Counted from the stretch's first letter, positions 31,515 to 40,670 are shown. The stretch: DNA of 64,000 bases from Prochlorococcus sp. AG-409-I11 (GCA_003215725.1 QCJX01000001.1:1-64000); one strand, 5' to 3'. The notes: generated from the sequence alone by a model not told the origin. Translations and numbers: made by a program.

Positions 31515-32138
31515 GTGAAATTAACAGAGGATATGCAAGATAACTTTAATGTGTTAATTCATCAATTTAGCAACCCAAATCCTTATTTTAGTAATAAAGC
31601 CTGTAAACAGTTGACGGAACTATGGAATGAAAGATTTGTGGAATGGCTAATGCTCAATCTTGATAGTGACGATATAGAATTAAGAAGAAAAGCTGTAAAT
31701 GTCTTAGGATCTTTCGGAAATAAAGTTGTTGAGCCAATTATTCGAGGGTTCCATCTCTCTAACAAGAAAATTTTCAAAATATCCTGCTTTAAAGTATTAA
31801 TCAAGGCCGCTCAGTGCGAACATTTTAATTCATCGCATTCAGGTATCTTGAATCTTATTCAATTAGCATTAGATGAAGATAGTCCTGAGATGATCTTGAC
31901 AATTATCTCCTTATTGAGAACATTGGGTAAGCCTGGATTGCCAACTCTTATAAATCTATCTGCAGACGAAGATGTATTAAAGGCTAAAGCTAGCGTTATG
32001 GCAATTGGTGAAATTTATGATCCTCTTTCTGAAAAGTGCTTGAAAGAACTTTTGAAAAATAAATCTATTGACTGCCTTGTTAGATCTAGTGTGTTAGATG
32101 CTTTAAATACATTCAAGTCTTTAAAAAAGTTTAAATAG
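31515..32138 (+). CDS. cpeZ: Bilin lyase subunit CpeZ-like (HEAT repeat)
   Basis: 207 residues of HEAT-like repeats, matching CpeZ in length and place; CpeZ works with CpeY to attach phycoerythrobilin to PE in other cyanobacteria. Helical repeats such as DDIELRRKAVNVLGSFGNKV and PEMILTIISLLRTLGKPGLP are visible. Translation begins at GTG. It sits downstream of cpeA and its stop is six bases from the convergent gene's stop. Assignment within the CpcE/F-like group rests on length and context. Confidence 0.72.
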   Translation: MKLTEDMQDNFNVLIHQFSNPNPYFSNKACKQLTELWNERFVEWLMLNLDSDDIELRRKAVNVLGSFGNKVVEPIIRGFHLSNKKIFKISCFKVLIKAAQCEHFNSSHSGILNLIQLALDEDSPEMILTIISLLRTLGKPGLPTLINLSADEDVLKAKASVMAIGEIYDPLSEKCLKELLKNKSIDCLVRSSVLDALNTFKSLKKFK

Positions 32139-32144
32139 ATCCTA

Positions 32145-33062
32145 TTAATAATTTTGGTTTTCTAGTTTTTTAATTACAATCTTGATAACATTAATAACCT
32201 GGTTATTTTTTTCTATTAACTCTCTTTCTTTTAAATCTACTACAGCTGCACATGTTTTTAATTTCATTAACCCAAGAGCAGCATTCTTTCTTACTTCAGG
32301 AGAGTCGTCTGATAATTTCTCCGTGAGAAGTGGCCTTGCCCAGCTAGGTTTTTGTAACTTTCCAAGTAAAGCAGTTGCTTCAATGCGTACCCCTGAATTT
32401 TGGTCATTAAGTGCATTTACAACCAATTCTTTGGCCTTGGTATCTTCTAAAGACTGAATTTGATCACCTAAGGCTGCTATAGCTGCTGCTCTTATTAATG
32501 GTTTATTTGATTTAGCTGCTTTTAAAAGAGCTTGTGAAGCAGATGCTCCTACAAAAGAAAGCCCCCATGAAGCTAGGCCACATTGCATTGCAGTGCTTTT
32601 AGGGCTCCCAAGTATTTCTAATAAAGGTGCAATTGCTTTTTCTCCAAAAATTGCAATAGCAGCTGCAGAAGAACCTTGAACTACTGGGTCTGGATCCTTT
32701 TTCAATGCTTTGAGCAGATCTGGCAGAGCTTCTGGCTCTCCAATTAGCTTAAGAGCTTTAGCTGCTGCTCTTCTTGTGGTCACGTTGGAATGATTTAACA
32801 ATGCATTCTTAAGCGCTGGCACAGCAGGCTTTCCAATTTGTCCAAGACCTTCAGTAAAAGTTCGTCTAACTAGACCTCTATGATCACCCAATCCAGCAAT
32901 TAAAAGGTTTATATTTTTTGAATCTTTTTCAAGAGGTTCTCCTTCTCTCAGTTGTTTTTTTATTTCAAGTTCTAAGCATGCTGATTGTTCTTCAGTTAGT
33001 TTTATTTCTGAGGCAGAGAATTTCTTAGAAGACTTTATTGAAAACGGTTTTGATTCATTCAT
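32145..33062 (-). CDS. HEAT-repeat bilin lyase, CpeF/MpeV/MpeX-like
   Basis: 305 residues with Armadillo/HEAT repeats. The segment AGLGDHRGLVRRTFTEGLG, then RRAAAKALKLIGEPEALPDL and further alternating helices, resembles the CpeF/MpeV group, whose member CpeF attaches the doubly linked bilin of beta-PE in Fremyella. In this PE that would be Cys50/61. Encoded opposite to cpeZ and cpeY. Subfamily choice is moderate. Confidence 0.68.
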   Translation of the reverse strand: MNESKPFSIKSSKKFSASEIKLTEEQSACLELEIKKQLREGEPLEKDSKNINLLIAGLGDHRGLVRRTFTEGLGQIGKPAVPALKNALLNHSNVTTRRAAAKALKLIGEPEALPDLLKALKKDPDPVVQGSSAAAIAIFGEKAIAPLLEILGSPKSTAMQCGLASWGLSFVGASASQALLKAAKSNKPLIRAAAIAALGDQIQSLEDTKAKELVVNALNDQNSGVRIEATALLGKLQKPSWARPLLTEKLSDDSPEVRKNAALGLMKLKTCAAVVDLKERELIEKNNQVINVIKIVIKKLENQNY

Positions 33063-33250
33063 ACTTAGATCTCTTTTACTGGAAAAGAAACTTGATTATT
33101 CAAATGATTAACAACATACGTAAGGTAGCACGAATTGAGTAATTGGTTAATTGCTTTAGGCCTTAATATATGGTAAAATTTAATAAAAAGCCAGCTTTGT
33201 TTGATAACTTTTCACCGCAAAATATTATTTCCGATTATTAATCTGAGTAA

Positions 33251-34576
33251 GTGAAAAAAAGGCCTTTTGACAACTTACCTCCTTTAACTCAAGAGAAGGC
33301 CTTGGATATTTTGTCGACACCAATTCATCAATTAAGCCTTTCGAGTGACTATTACAAGGCAGTCTTTCATCTGGAAAAATACCCTGGGGAAGTAACTGAA
33401 GACGCACTTTTAAACCTTCTTAAACTTGATTCAGGTGAATTGCCTATTGCTATTGCAAAGAGAAAGGCTGTGGAGGTATTAGCTATCCTTGACTGCGATA
33501 GGTCAATTCCTTCGATTGGGATTTGTTTAAATAGTGAAGATACTTTTCTTGTTGCTTCAGCAGCTTGGGCTCTAAGCAAATTAAATTGTAAAGATACACA
33601 TTTTCATAGAATAATTGCATCTAAGCTGCATGATGGAAATCAAAATCAACGCTTATTAGTTCAAAGCCTGGCTAAAATGAGAGCTTTTGCTGAGCTTTCT
33701 AGTATTGAGACTCTTCTTGAAAAAACAGAAGTTAATCCTGGTATTAGAGGCGCTTGTATAGCAGCTATAGTTAATTTTAAAGGCAAGTCAGAATTTATCA
33801 ATGAACTTAAGGATTATTTGATATTACCCAATCAAAATGATAGGCAATGTGCGGCTTATGATGTTATAAATTCTGGTCAAATATCTCTATTACCTTATGT
33901 ATTAAAGGCCCCAATAGCTCCCTCATTTAAGATGCTATCTGTTGAAAAATTGTGGCCAATTTCTCAGGATATAGTAAATGGCTTGGATTTATATAGAGTA
34001 ATTGATTCTTTGGTAAATGAGAATCCTAAAGGAATTGAGTGTTTGCATACTTATGACTTTGAGCCTGATATAAAATTTCTCATTAAAGAGTTATTTGGAG
34101 TAGATTTTAGTAGATGTTACCTTGCTTTGAATTGTCTTGTGGGAATTGATCCTACAAGACTATGGCCGTATATTGATGATTTAAATCATAACTTCAAAAA
34201 AGATTATGGAGCACTATACTTTCTTATTATTTTATTTATTAGAGTTGATGGTTGGCAAGATCAGCATGTTGAAGAGATAGAGAGAATTCTTTTGCACGCT
34301 CTTGACGGACAATGGCCAGATTTTATGAAATTCAAGCCTATAGCTATTATAGCTTTAATGCATTTTAGACCTGATAAATATAAAGGCCTTATCCTTTCTT
34401 GGCTAGATGAAAATAAAACTCCTTTTTGGGCTTCTAGATATGCAGCATTAATGACGTTAGAAACTTCTTTTCGTAAAAAAGGGGTGTCTAACTTTGTAGA
34501 AAGTACGGCCTCAATTGCATTGTCAGACAATAACCGTTTTGTTAAAGGTAAAGCTAGAACCTTATTTTCTCAATGA
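33251..34576 (+). CDS. cpeY: Bilin lyase subunit CpeY-like (HEAT repeat)
   Basis: 441 residues starting at GTG, with the length and HEAT architecture of CpeY; CpeY attaches phycoerythrobilin to alpha-PE Cys82 with CpeZ as helper. N-terminal repeats resemble CpcE, for example KRKAVEVLAILDCDRSIPSI and VASAAWALSKLN. The retained alpha Cys73 is the expected target. Convergent with cpeT. Confidence 0.75.
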   Translation: MKKRPFDNLPPLTQEKALDILSTPIHQLSLSSDYYKAVFHLEKYPGEVTEDALLNLLKLDSGELPIAIAKRKAVEVLAILDCDRSIPSIGICLNSEDTFLVASAAWALSKLNCKDTHFHRIIASKLHDGNQNQRLLVQSLAKMRAFAELSSIETLLEKTEVNPGIRGACIAAIVNFKGKSEFINELKDYLILPNQNDRQCAAYDVINSGQISLLPYVLKAPIAPSFKMLSVEKLWPISQDIVNGLDLYRVIDSLVNENPKGIECLHTYDFEPDIKFLIKELFGVDFSRCYLALNCLVGIDPTRLWPYIDDLNHNFKKDYGALYFLIILFIRVDGWQDQHVEEIERILLHALDGQWPDFMKFKPIAIIALMHFRPDKYKGLILSWLDENKTPFWASRYAALMTLETSFRKKGVSNFVESTASIALSDNNRFVKGKARTLFSQ

Positions 34577-34584
34577 TAGAGATG

Positions 34585-35196
34585 CTACCTTTTCAATGTA
34601 AGCCAATTTTCATCAAGATGACTTCCAAGGTACTCAATTCTTTTAAACACAAAGGAACCAGTTAAAGAGCCCCATAATTGTTCTTTTGTTTTTCTATCTA
34701 ACCCTTTATCTAAAGTAATCAACCTATCTTTAGTGAGAGTCACTTTGCTTTCTAAGTAACTAGTTTTTCCATCCCTAGTTACTAGACATTTTCTGCCAGG
34801 TTCAATATTTCCTACATAACTACCATCAGATATTTCATTAAAATGCATACTACAACCTTTTTTTAACTTAATTTGCCTTGAATCTAACTCTTCTAGTAAT
34901 GATGGTGTAAAGCCAGACCCAGCAAACCTTTCCTTGTTATTTAAATGATAGTTTTCCAATATATAAGTATTATTATTGACCAATAAACGATGAAGAGCCT
35001 GTTTGTATGGAGACCATGGATCTATATCGTAACTATGCTCTGAGTAGAACCCTGGAGCTTCTAGGACTGACCAAGGTATTGGCCTAAAATATATATTTAT
35101 ATTTGCATAAAATCTTGGATTTTCTATAGCCTGATCCTTATTGCTGTATTGACCCGAGAGTGTTTTTGCAAACTTTAGGGCTAAATTTACATTCAT
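34585..35196 (-). CDS. cpeT: CpcT/CpeT-family chromophore lyase
   Basis: 203 residues of CpcT/CpeT type, which act at the C-terminal beta Cys (about 153/165). Markers are AKTLSGQYSNKDQAIENPRF, INIYFRPIPWSVL and the ENYHLNNKERFAG region. It is followed by cpeS upstream on the same strand with 5 bases between. The single beta Cys163 is a plausible substrate. Confidence 0.83.
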   Translation of the reverse strand: MNVNLALKFAKTLSGQYSNKDQAIENPRFYANINIYFRPIPWSVLEAPGFYSEHSYDIDPWSPYKQALHRLLVNNNTYILENYHLNNKERFAGSGFTPSLLEELDSRQIKLKKGCSMHFNEISDGSYVGNIEPGRKCLVTRDGKTSYLESKVTLTKDRLITLDKGLDRKTKEQLWGSLTGSFVFKRIEYLGSHLDENWLTLKR

Positions 35197-35201
35197 AAAT
35201 A

Positions 35202-35750
35202 TTATGATTTAGTTTTTAATAACTTGCGAACTTCCGAACAAAAAGAAATTTGTAGAATACCCATTGATTGAAGGCTTCTTATTATTGACGAACGACACCT
35301 TACATGATCGGATATAAACCAAATCCTCTCTTCTGCAATTGTTTGTTCATATTGACTATAAATGATAAAGGTTTCATCGTTTAAAAATTTGTATGTTGAG
35401 ATTGATTTAATAGGCTCAGTATAACCGTAACTCCTCAGAATCTTTCCTTCAGTCTGGGTTGATGGGATGGGAATAAATATACTTGAACCTGAGTAATGGC
35501 CTTTATCTTCATCAGACTTCCATTCACTAATAGCATTCCATTCTATTTGAAATGGTGAACAAATATTTTCTATATGTTTAGAATATCTATTTGAAATTAA
35601 ATCATTTACTTTTGCTGAGCTGATATCTAAAGATTCAATTTTTATTTCACTAATGACTTGCTCAAATTGTTGAAATGCTGGGGAGTGGCTACTCCTCATC
35701 GATTTCCATTCTCCCAATGATTTACTTACGAAATTTTCAATTGCCATCAA
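35202..35750 (-). CDS. cpeS: CpcS/CpeS-family chromophore lyase
   Basis: 182 residues of the CpeS lipocalin-like fold; CpeS lyases attach bilins at beta Cys82. The N-terminal IENFVSKSLGEWKSMRSSHS is the family start. Two ATG codons in a row (35750, 35747) could serve. It overlaps the upstream small gene by 14 bases, which suggests coupled translation. Confidence 0.82.
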   Translation of the reverse strand: MMAIENFVSKSLGEWKSMRSSHSPAFQQFEQVISEIKIESLDISSAKVNDLISNRYSKHIENICSPFQIEWNAISEWKSDEDKGHYSGSSIFIPIPSTQTEGKILRSYGYTEPIKSISTYKFLNDETFIIYSQYEQTIAEERIWFISDHVRCRSSIIRSLQSMGILQISFCSEVRKLLKTKS

Positions 35751-35925
35751 TATTATTGTTTTGATTCATTGCATCTGCTTCACTTTCATTGTTGTTTGCC
35801 TTTTGGATCATCCGCACCATTGAATCAACCATCATTGACATTGCCATTGGTACTTTTTTACCTGAAGGCGTCTTTGAGGATTGATTGCCTGGTCTTTCGT
35901 CGGAATCAGGGCGAAGTAATGCCAT
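35737..35925 (-). CDS. Small unknown protein of the PE cluster
   Basis: 62 residues, polar, with a methionine-rich middle (VPMAMSMMVDSMVRMIQ) and an asparagine-rich tail. I do not recognise it. Overlap with cpeS on the same strand and position between cpeS and the linker gene argue that it is translated and PE-linked. No cysteines, so not a biliprotein. Confidence 0.5.
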   Translation of the reverse strand: MALLRPDSDERPGNQSSKTPSGKKVPMAMSMMVDSMVRMIQKANNNESEADAMNQNNNIDGN

Positions 35926-36116
35926 TTCTTTGAGGAATGAGCTTCAGGAAATTAATTTAAAGCTATCTATCAATCCTATTTTACGGTAAACCTTAATTAG
36001 CTTTTTAGACACTTTTGTTATGCTTTCGTCTTCGAGCTGAGTAAAGCTAGGAATACTTGTTCAGATTTAGTACAATTTCATTTAATGGGTTCGAAGATTT
36101 CTCCTACTTATTTAGA

Positions 36117-36145
36117 AAATGGTCTCATTAATAAGTTAACCATTT
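36117..36145 (-). terminator. Hairpin at the end of the linker gene
   Basis: Arms AAATGGT and ACCATTT (7 bp, 15-base loop) touch the linker stop codon. The T-run is poor, so it may be a weak terminator or an RNA-stabilising stem. Confidence 0.3.
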
Positions 36146-36989
36146 AAGATACTTTAAATTGACTTGAATCACTGGGAATAGTCATATCCTTTGACTTCAT
36201 TTTGATTGTATTATCACTTGTTGCAAAACCTTTTGTTAGGAGTGCTGTATGAATAAATGATGAAGTTTTAACTCCACAAGGTGAATTCCAGCATCTTTGA
36301 AAAGGAACAATATTTGAACCAAAATTTTCTTCATACTCTAATGAATCTATTAAAGAATCTATATGTCCGTTGAAACCTTTACTGGCAAACAATTCTATAT
36401 TTCTAGCAATTTCATCCTGACCCAGTGTAGGCCTACCTAGAATATGTTTAAAATTCAATTCAATACATCTTTGCTGACTGACCGATTCGAAATAATGTAA
36501 TTTATAAAATGAGGATTTTGCTAAACCCCTGATAAAGTCTTTTATTACAATATCTCCATTGCGCAGTCTTCTCTCTAATTCAATAGGTCGCTCACTTTCC
36601 ATTGCATTAAAATTTCCATATACTTGTCTATATGCAGCATTAATGGCCACTATTAAAGCCTCATCATCAATTGGTGAGAACTCTTGATATGTAAAATTAT
36701 TTATAGAATCCCTATTATACTTTGGCCCTGTCAAAGGCTTAGTATGTAAGTAATTTTTTAGATTGAAAGCACTAATTACTCTATTATTATTTATCGATGC
36801 ATCAGGATTAGGTCTGCTTAGGGACGTTGTTGTGAATAGATCTTTCTGGCCGGGCATGCACCCTCCCCGTATATGCAGGTAATATGTTGTTTGAGTACTT
36901 TGAGAAACTCTTGATTTGCCGTAACTAACTGGAAAATTAGATAATCTTTCTGCTCCAAATTTCAGTGCTTTTGCTGGAATGAAAGACAT
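36144..36989 (-). CDS. cpeC: Phycobilisome-linker-domain protein (PpeC/CpeC-like)
   Basis: A PBS-linker domain is clear at about residues 105-240: INAAYRQVYGNFNAMESERP, RNGDIVIKDFIRGLAKS, then RCIELNFKHILGRPT and the EYEENFGSNIVPF end. Such proteins join phycobiliprotein hexamers; here it could bring PE to a thylakoid site. The N-terminal 100 residues are not recognised. The chosen start is ATG 36989. The frame runs on to a GTG at 37106, adding 39 residues with a strongly hydrophobic run (ALLIGILLGKIKTLIFTV), which would make it a membrane protein. The start is undecided. Confidence 0.8.
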   Translation of the reverse strand: MSFIPAKALKFGAERLSNFPVSYGKSRVSQSTQTTYYLHIRGGCMPGQKDLFTTTSLSRPNPDASINNNRVISAFNLKNYLHTKPLTGPKYNRDSINNFTYQEFSPIDDEALIVAINAAYRQVYGNFNAMESERPIELERRLRNGDIVIKDFIRGLAKSSFYKLHYFESVSQQRCIELNFKHILGRPTLGQDEIARNIELFASKGFNGHIDSLIDSLEYEENFGSNIVPFQRCWNSPCGVKTSSFIHTALLTKGFATSDNTIKMKSKDMTIPSDSSQFKVS

Positions 36990-37106
36990 TAGTTTAGCTC
37001 TAAATAAAGGAGAAGGTTTTGCCTGATGTGGAGTGAGACAAATGTTAACTGTAAAAATCAATGTTTTTATTTTACCAAGAAGAATTCCTATTAAGAGCGC
37101 AACCAC

Positions 37107-37667
37107 TTATTTATTAATAAGACTATTTAAAAGCTGTAGTTGCCTTAGCGCTACCTTTAACTTTTTATTGGAAACTCTTTTAAACAGAAGCTTTTGTCAG
37201 AGCTTTTGGAAGCCATATTCGCTCATAGAGTTCTTGTAATTTCTCCATTTTTCTAGGAACTTGCTCACTCCACGTGTTTTGGACTAAGTAGTAAATTCCG
37301 TTTAACTTAGCATTTGCTATAGGAGCGATATAATTAATCCTTTTGAAAGCGCTGCTTCACTGAAACCGATTTTTTCTAAATTTTCTTAGCTAAAATTTTT
37401 AGATAATGATCTAACAGAAGAAGTTGTGCTTGACATGAAGTTTGACTCAATTTATAGAAGGGCCCAATTAAGCTCATTATAAAGACACTACTTTATAGAG
37501 AATATTCTCAAATTAGAAATATCTCTTTACTTCCTTTCGGAGTTTGAATTAATTTGGTGGAGTTAGACAATCAAAAGTTTTATTTAGAACTTAATCATTT
37601 TTTCCTAAGTGACCTGTCTTTTTCCCAAGAAAACTAGATTAACTTCTGCAGTAGTTGTGTTGTTCTT
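37107..37667. other. Non-coding region between linker gene and epimerase
   Basis: Between two divergent genes. Contains a coding-like but broken stretch at 37180-37436 (described separately) and otherwise AT-rich sequence. No RNA gene recognised. Confidence 0.5.
37180..37436 (-). pseudogene. Possible decayed gene remnant
   Basis: On the minus strand, ATG 37436 opens a peptide (MSSTTSSVRSLSKNFS) that hits TAA, continues in the same frame as ENLEKIGFSEAALSKGLIIS before a TAG, then a protein-like stretch in another frame (GIYYLVQNTWSEQV, LYERIWLPKALTKASV) ends at 37180. One stop and one frame change would explain the pattern. I do not recognise the family. It may instead be chance. Confidence 0.35.
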
Positions 37668-38690
37668 ATGACTGTATTGGTTACAGGTTCTGTAGGCTTT
37701 ATTGGCTTTCATTTATGTAGGCGGCTTCTCTTTGAAGGGACTTCAGTTGTTGGATTCGATAATTTCAATGATTACTATGACCCTGCCTTGAAAATTGCAC
37801 GTTCCAATGAACTGGACATAATTGCAGATAAAACAGCAACTAAATACACATTAATTAAAGGAGATCTGGAAAATGCAACTTTATTGGAAGAAGTTTTTGA
37901 TGCCCACGGTCCTAATATAGTGGTTAATCTTGCCGCACAGGCAGGCGTTAGATATTCGATAGAGAACCCATCCATATATATTCAATCAAACTTAGTTGGC
38001 TTTGGAAATATTCTTGAGGGATGCCGAAAATACAATATTAATCACTTAATTTATGCAAGCAGTAGCTCTGTTTATGGAGGGAATAAAAGTTATCCTTTTT
38101 CAGAAAAGCAAGGGACTAATCACCCTGTAAGCCTTTATGCGGCTAGCAAGAGAGCAAATGAAATCATGGCACATACGTATAGTCATTTATACGAATTACC
38201 TACAACTGGACTTCGCTTTTTTACAGTTTATGGACCGTGGGGAAGGCCTGACATGGCTTTATTTAAGTTTACTAAGGCTATGCTTGAAAATAATTCAATT
38301 GAAGTGTTCAACCATGGTAAGATGGTTAGAGACTTTACTTATATAGATGATATTATTGAGGGCATAATTAGAGTTATAAATAAACCTCCTGAACCCAACC
38401 CCTCTTTTGACTATTTAACTCAAGACCCTTCGTCTAGTTGGTCACCATTTCGTATTTTTAATATTGGTAACTCAAGTCCAATTACTCTTATAGATTATAT
38501 AAATGCATTAGAACTGGCTTTAGGAATAACTGCTAAAAAGGTTTTTTTACCAATGCAACCTGGGGATGTTGAATTTACCTCGGCTGACATATCAGCCTTG
38601 GAAAATTGGATTGGATTCAAGCCCAGCACATCTGTCAATGAAGGCATTAGCAAGTTTGTCGAATGGTATAGAGCTTTTTATAAGGTTTGA
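37668..38690 (+). CDS. UDP-glucuronate 4-epimerase-like NAD-dependent epimerase
   Basis: Extended SDR that interconverts UDP-glucuronate and UDP-galacturonate in close relatives. VTGSVGFIGFHLCRRL gives the NAD-binding motif, with Val where Ala is usual. The catalytic YAASKRANE and the segment SSSVYGGNKSYPFSE are kept, and RFFTVYGPWGRPDMALFKFT is characteristic of this subgroup. 340 residues. First gene of the polysaccharide island. Confidence 0.87.
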   Translation: MTVLVTGSVGFIGFHLCRRLLFEGTSVVGFDNFNDYYDPALKIARSNELDIIADKTATKYTLIKGDLENATLLEEVFDAHGPNIVVNLAAQAGVRYSIENPSIYIQSNLVGFGNILEGCRKYNINHLIYASSSSVYGGNKSYPFSEKQGTNHPVSLYAASKRANEIMAHTYSHLYELPTTGLRFFTVYGPWGRPDMALFKFTKAMLENNSIEVFNHGKMVRDFTYIDDIIEGIIRVINKPPEPNPSFDYLTQDPSSSWSPFRIFNIGNSSPITLIDYINALELALGITAKKVFLPMQPGDVEFTSADISALENWIGFKPSTSVNEGISKFVEWYRAFYKV

Positions 38691-38824
38691 AAACTCTTCT
38701 TTGCATCCATTCTATTTTTTACTAAAAATGTAACCTCCTAGGTTTATTTTTTACTATATTTGAGATGGACAGAATTCTAGGTAACGATACGATCAAGAAT
38801 ATTTGTTTTAGGAGACTCAATCTA

Positions 38825-39202
38825 ATGAAAGATTCTGAACATGAGGATTCTTTTTCTCAAAGATTGATTAACCAACTCTTTTCTTTAAGTGAGTTGAGTG
38901 AAGCATTGACACTAAGGCTTCTTGAAAGCGAAAAGAGATTAGCTGCACTTGAGGACAAGAAGCTTTCTAATGAGGATAATTTAAATGATAAGACAAGTGA
39001 AGTGCTACAGGAAAGTGAAGAGAAGTTAATGCAGTTAAAAAAATTGATTAATTTGAAAAGAGATGAATATCAAGATAATCAAATTGATATTTATGAATCT
39101 AACAAAATTGAATTTAGTAATTTAAAAGTTGTAGAAGAAGAAAATCATAAACCTGAACAATCATTAGAAAGTGATTTCAAGTTATCAAGTGAAGTCAATT
39201 AG
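38825..39202 (+). CDS. Coiled-coil protein of unknown function
   Basis: 125 residues, highly charged. A predicted coiled coil runs through LSELSEALTLRLLESEKRLA and the following glutamate/lysine-rich stretch. The ATG at 38825 is chosen because AGGAG at 38810-38814 is 10 bases upstream; the frame is open from 38765. No recognised domain. It lies between an epimerase gene and another unknown, so a scaffold or regulatory role would only be a guess. Confidence 0.6.
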   Translation: MKDSEHEDSFSQRLINQLFSLSELSEALTLRLLESEKRLAALEDKKLSNEDNLNDKTSEVLQESEEKLMQLKKLINLKRDEYQDNQIDIYESNKIEFSNLKVVEEENHKPEQSLESDFKLSSEVN

Positions 39203-39300
39203 ATTACTCAAGGAGATCAAGATTGTAGCAATGATCACTTTCCTCTAAAAACAAAATATATAGACAACCATTAGACCCTTTAATTACCTTTTAAATTATT

Positions 39301-39540
39301 TTAAGATAAATTTAATAACTTTATACGAAAAAGGCATACTTTTTTTGCTTGTTCAGGTGAACTGTCTACAAACGGATGCTCTTTAAGATTCTCTAGAACC
39401 TGATTTAACTTTTCAGTCTTATCAAGCTTTTCGCACCCTTTTATGCCAAGCCTTTTCCACTCTTCATCAAAAGCCATTGCAAAACTATCTGCATTGTTAT
39501 AAAACTTTCCCCTGTCATTATTTTGAGTAGAGAAGGTCAT
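39301..39540 (-). CDS. Small unknown protein
   Basis: 79 residues. A good AGGAG lies about 9 bases before the ATG, so translation is likely. The sequence is soluble, with SFAMAFDEEWKRLGIKGCEK and a C-terminal VCLFRIKLLNL. I do not recognise a family. Orientation is opposite to the neighbours. Confidence 0.55.
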   Translation of the reverse strand: MTFSTQNNDRGKFYNNADSFAMAFDEEWKRLGIKGCEKLDKTEKLNQVLENLKEHPFVDSSPEQAKKVCLFRIKLLNLS

Positions 39541-40100
39541 GTTACAAATCTCCTGGAGATAGGGGAGGAAATTAATTGGGGTGATTGAGCCTTCAGCGTT
39601 GAGGCGAGGTGATTGAAAACATGAATGTATCCCTGCTATCCCCTTGCGCTTCTTTCTAGCAAGAGACTATCAAATCTTACATATAGAGCGCTTTGAAGTG
39701 CTTGTTAGCTTCATTCGCCCCAAAGGCCATCCAGCCAAGCATCCGCACAGGCTCTATTGGCTTAATTCATAGCTTAAATGTAAAGAAATATATGATAGTA
39801 TAATTTCTTTGTGTCATCAAAAAGTTTCTAAACCTATTGATAGAGTTGATATTTTAGTGTTTTTAACGAATTTTCGTGATTTATGTTTTATGGCTTCAGC
39901 TCAGAGTAACTCTTAATTTGCAACCCATTAGATTTTGAATGCTTTTCCAGCGATTAATTGGTAATGACAACTGCTTAACCGTACCTTTTCAGCAAGTGTG
40001 CCAGTGGAAGTTGCTAATCTTCCTATTAATTAAGTAGATTGCCTAGTCTGTGTGATCTTGCTTCTTTTTGCTTGTTCAAATACTTCCTTACTTGTGACTT
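39541..40100. other. Long non-coding gap before gmhA
   Basis: 560 bases with no convincing gene. The part from about 39,620 to 39,770 looks more GC-rich than its surroundings and contains a 40-odd-codon frame on the plus strand (FEVLVSFIRPKGHPAKHPHR) without a standard start. It could be decayed sequence or an RNA. The rest is AT-rich leader for the downstream operon and includes half of a 15-base direct repeat. Confidence 0.4.
40056..40070. repeat. 15-bp direct repeat, left copy
   Basis: TCTTGCTTCTTTTTG, identical to 57030-57044. It lies 30 bases before the gmhA start; its partner is beside tRNA-Phe. Such a match could arise by chance in a window of this size. Confidence 0.4.
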
Positions 40101-40670
40101 ATGAAAGCAGCTCAACACTTTCTAGAGCATGGTGAAGTCCTAACGAGTGTCCGAGAAACTCTTTTAGAGAAGATAGAGAAAGGCGCCTCTTTGATAAGTG
40201 ATTCTCTTGGGAATGATGGAACTGTTTTTTGGTGCGGGAATGGAGGTAGCGCTTCAGATAGCCAGCATTTGGCTGCAGAACTGATTGGAAGGTTTAAAAA
40301 CAATCGGTATCCATTACGTTCTTTAGCTCTTAATTCGGACAGTTCAGTTATGACATGCATTTCAAATGATTTTGGATATGACAATTTGTTTTCTAGGCAA
40401 CTAGAAGGACTTGCCAAGCCTTCCGACTTGTTGGTGGCAATATCAACATCTGGTAGTAGTAATAACATCTGTAATGTACTGAAAATGGCAACAAAATTAG
40501 GAGTGAAAAGCATTGCATTACTTGGGAAGTCAGGAGGCTCTGCTTTGGAATTATGTGATTTTCCTATAGTCATCCCCTCGGATTCAACAGCAAGAGTTCA
40601 GGAAATGCATATTCTAATAGGGCATATATTTTGTGATTTGGTGGAACAAAATTTAAATGTATCTGGATAG
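40101..40670 (+). CDS. gmhA: Sedoheptulose-7-phosphate isomerase (GmhA-like SIS protein)
   Basis: SIS-domain enzyme making D-glycero-D-manno-heptose 7-phosphate, the first heptose step. FWCGNGGSASDSQHLAAELI binds the phosphate, and LVAISTSGSSNNICN is the second SIS motif. 189 residues matches GmhA. It starts the operon. The remaining heptose genes lie on the other strand about 8 kb away, so the pathway is complete but split. Confidence 0.88.
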   Translation: MKAAQHFLEHGEVLTSVRETLLEKIEKGASLISDSLGNDGTVFWCGNGGSASDSQHLAAELIGRFKNNRYPLRSLALNSDSSVMTCISNDFGYDNLFSRQLEGLAKPSDLLVAISTSGSSNNICNVLKMATKLGVKSIALLGKSGGSALELCDFPIVIPSDSTARVQEMHILIGHIFCDLVEQNLNVSG

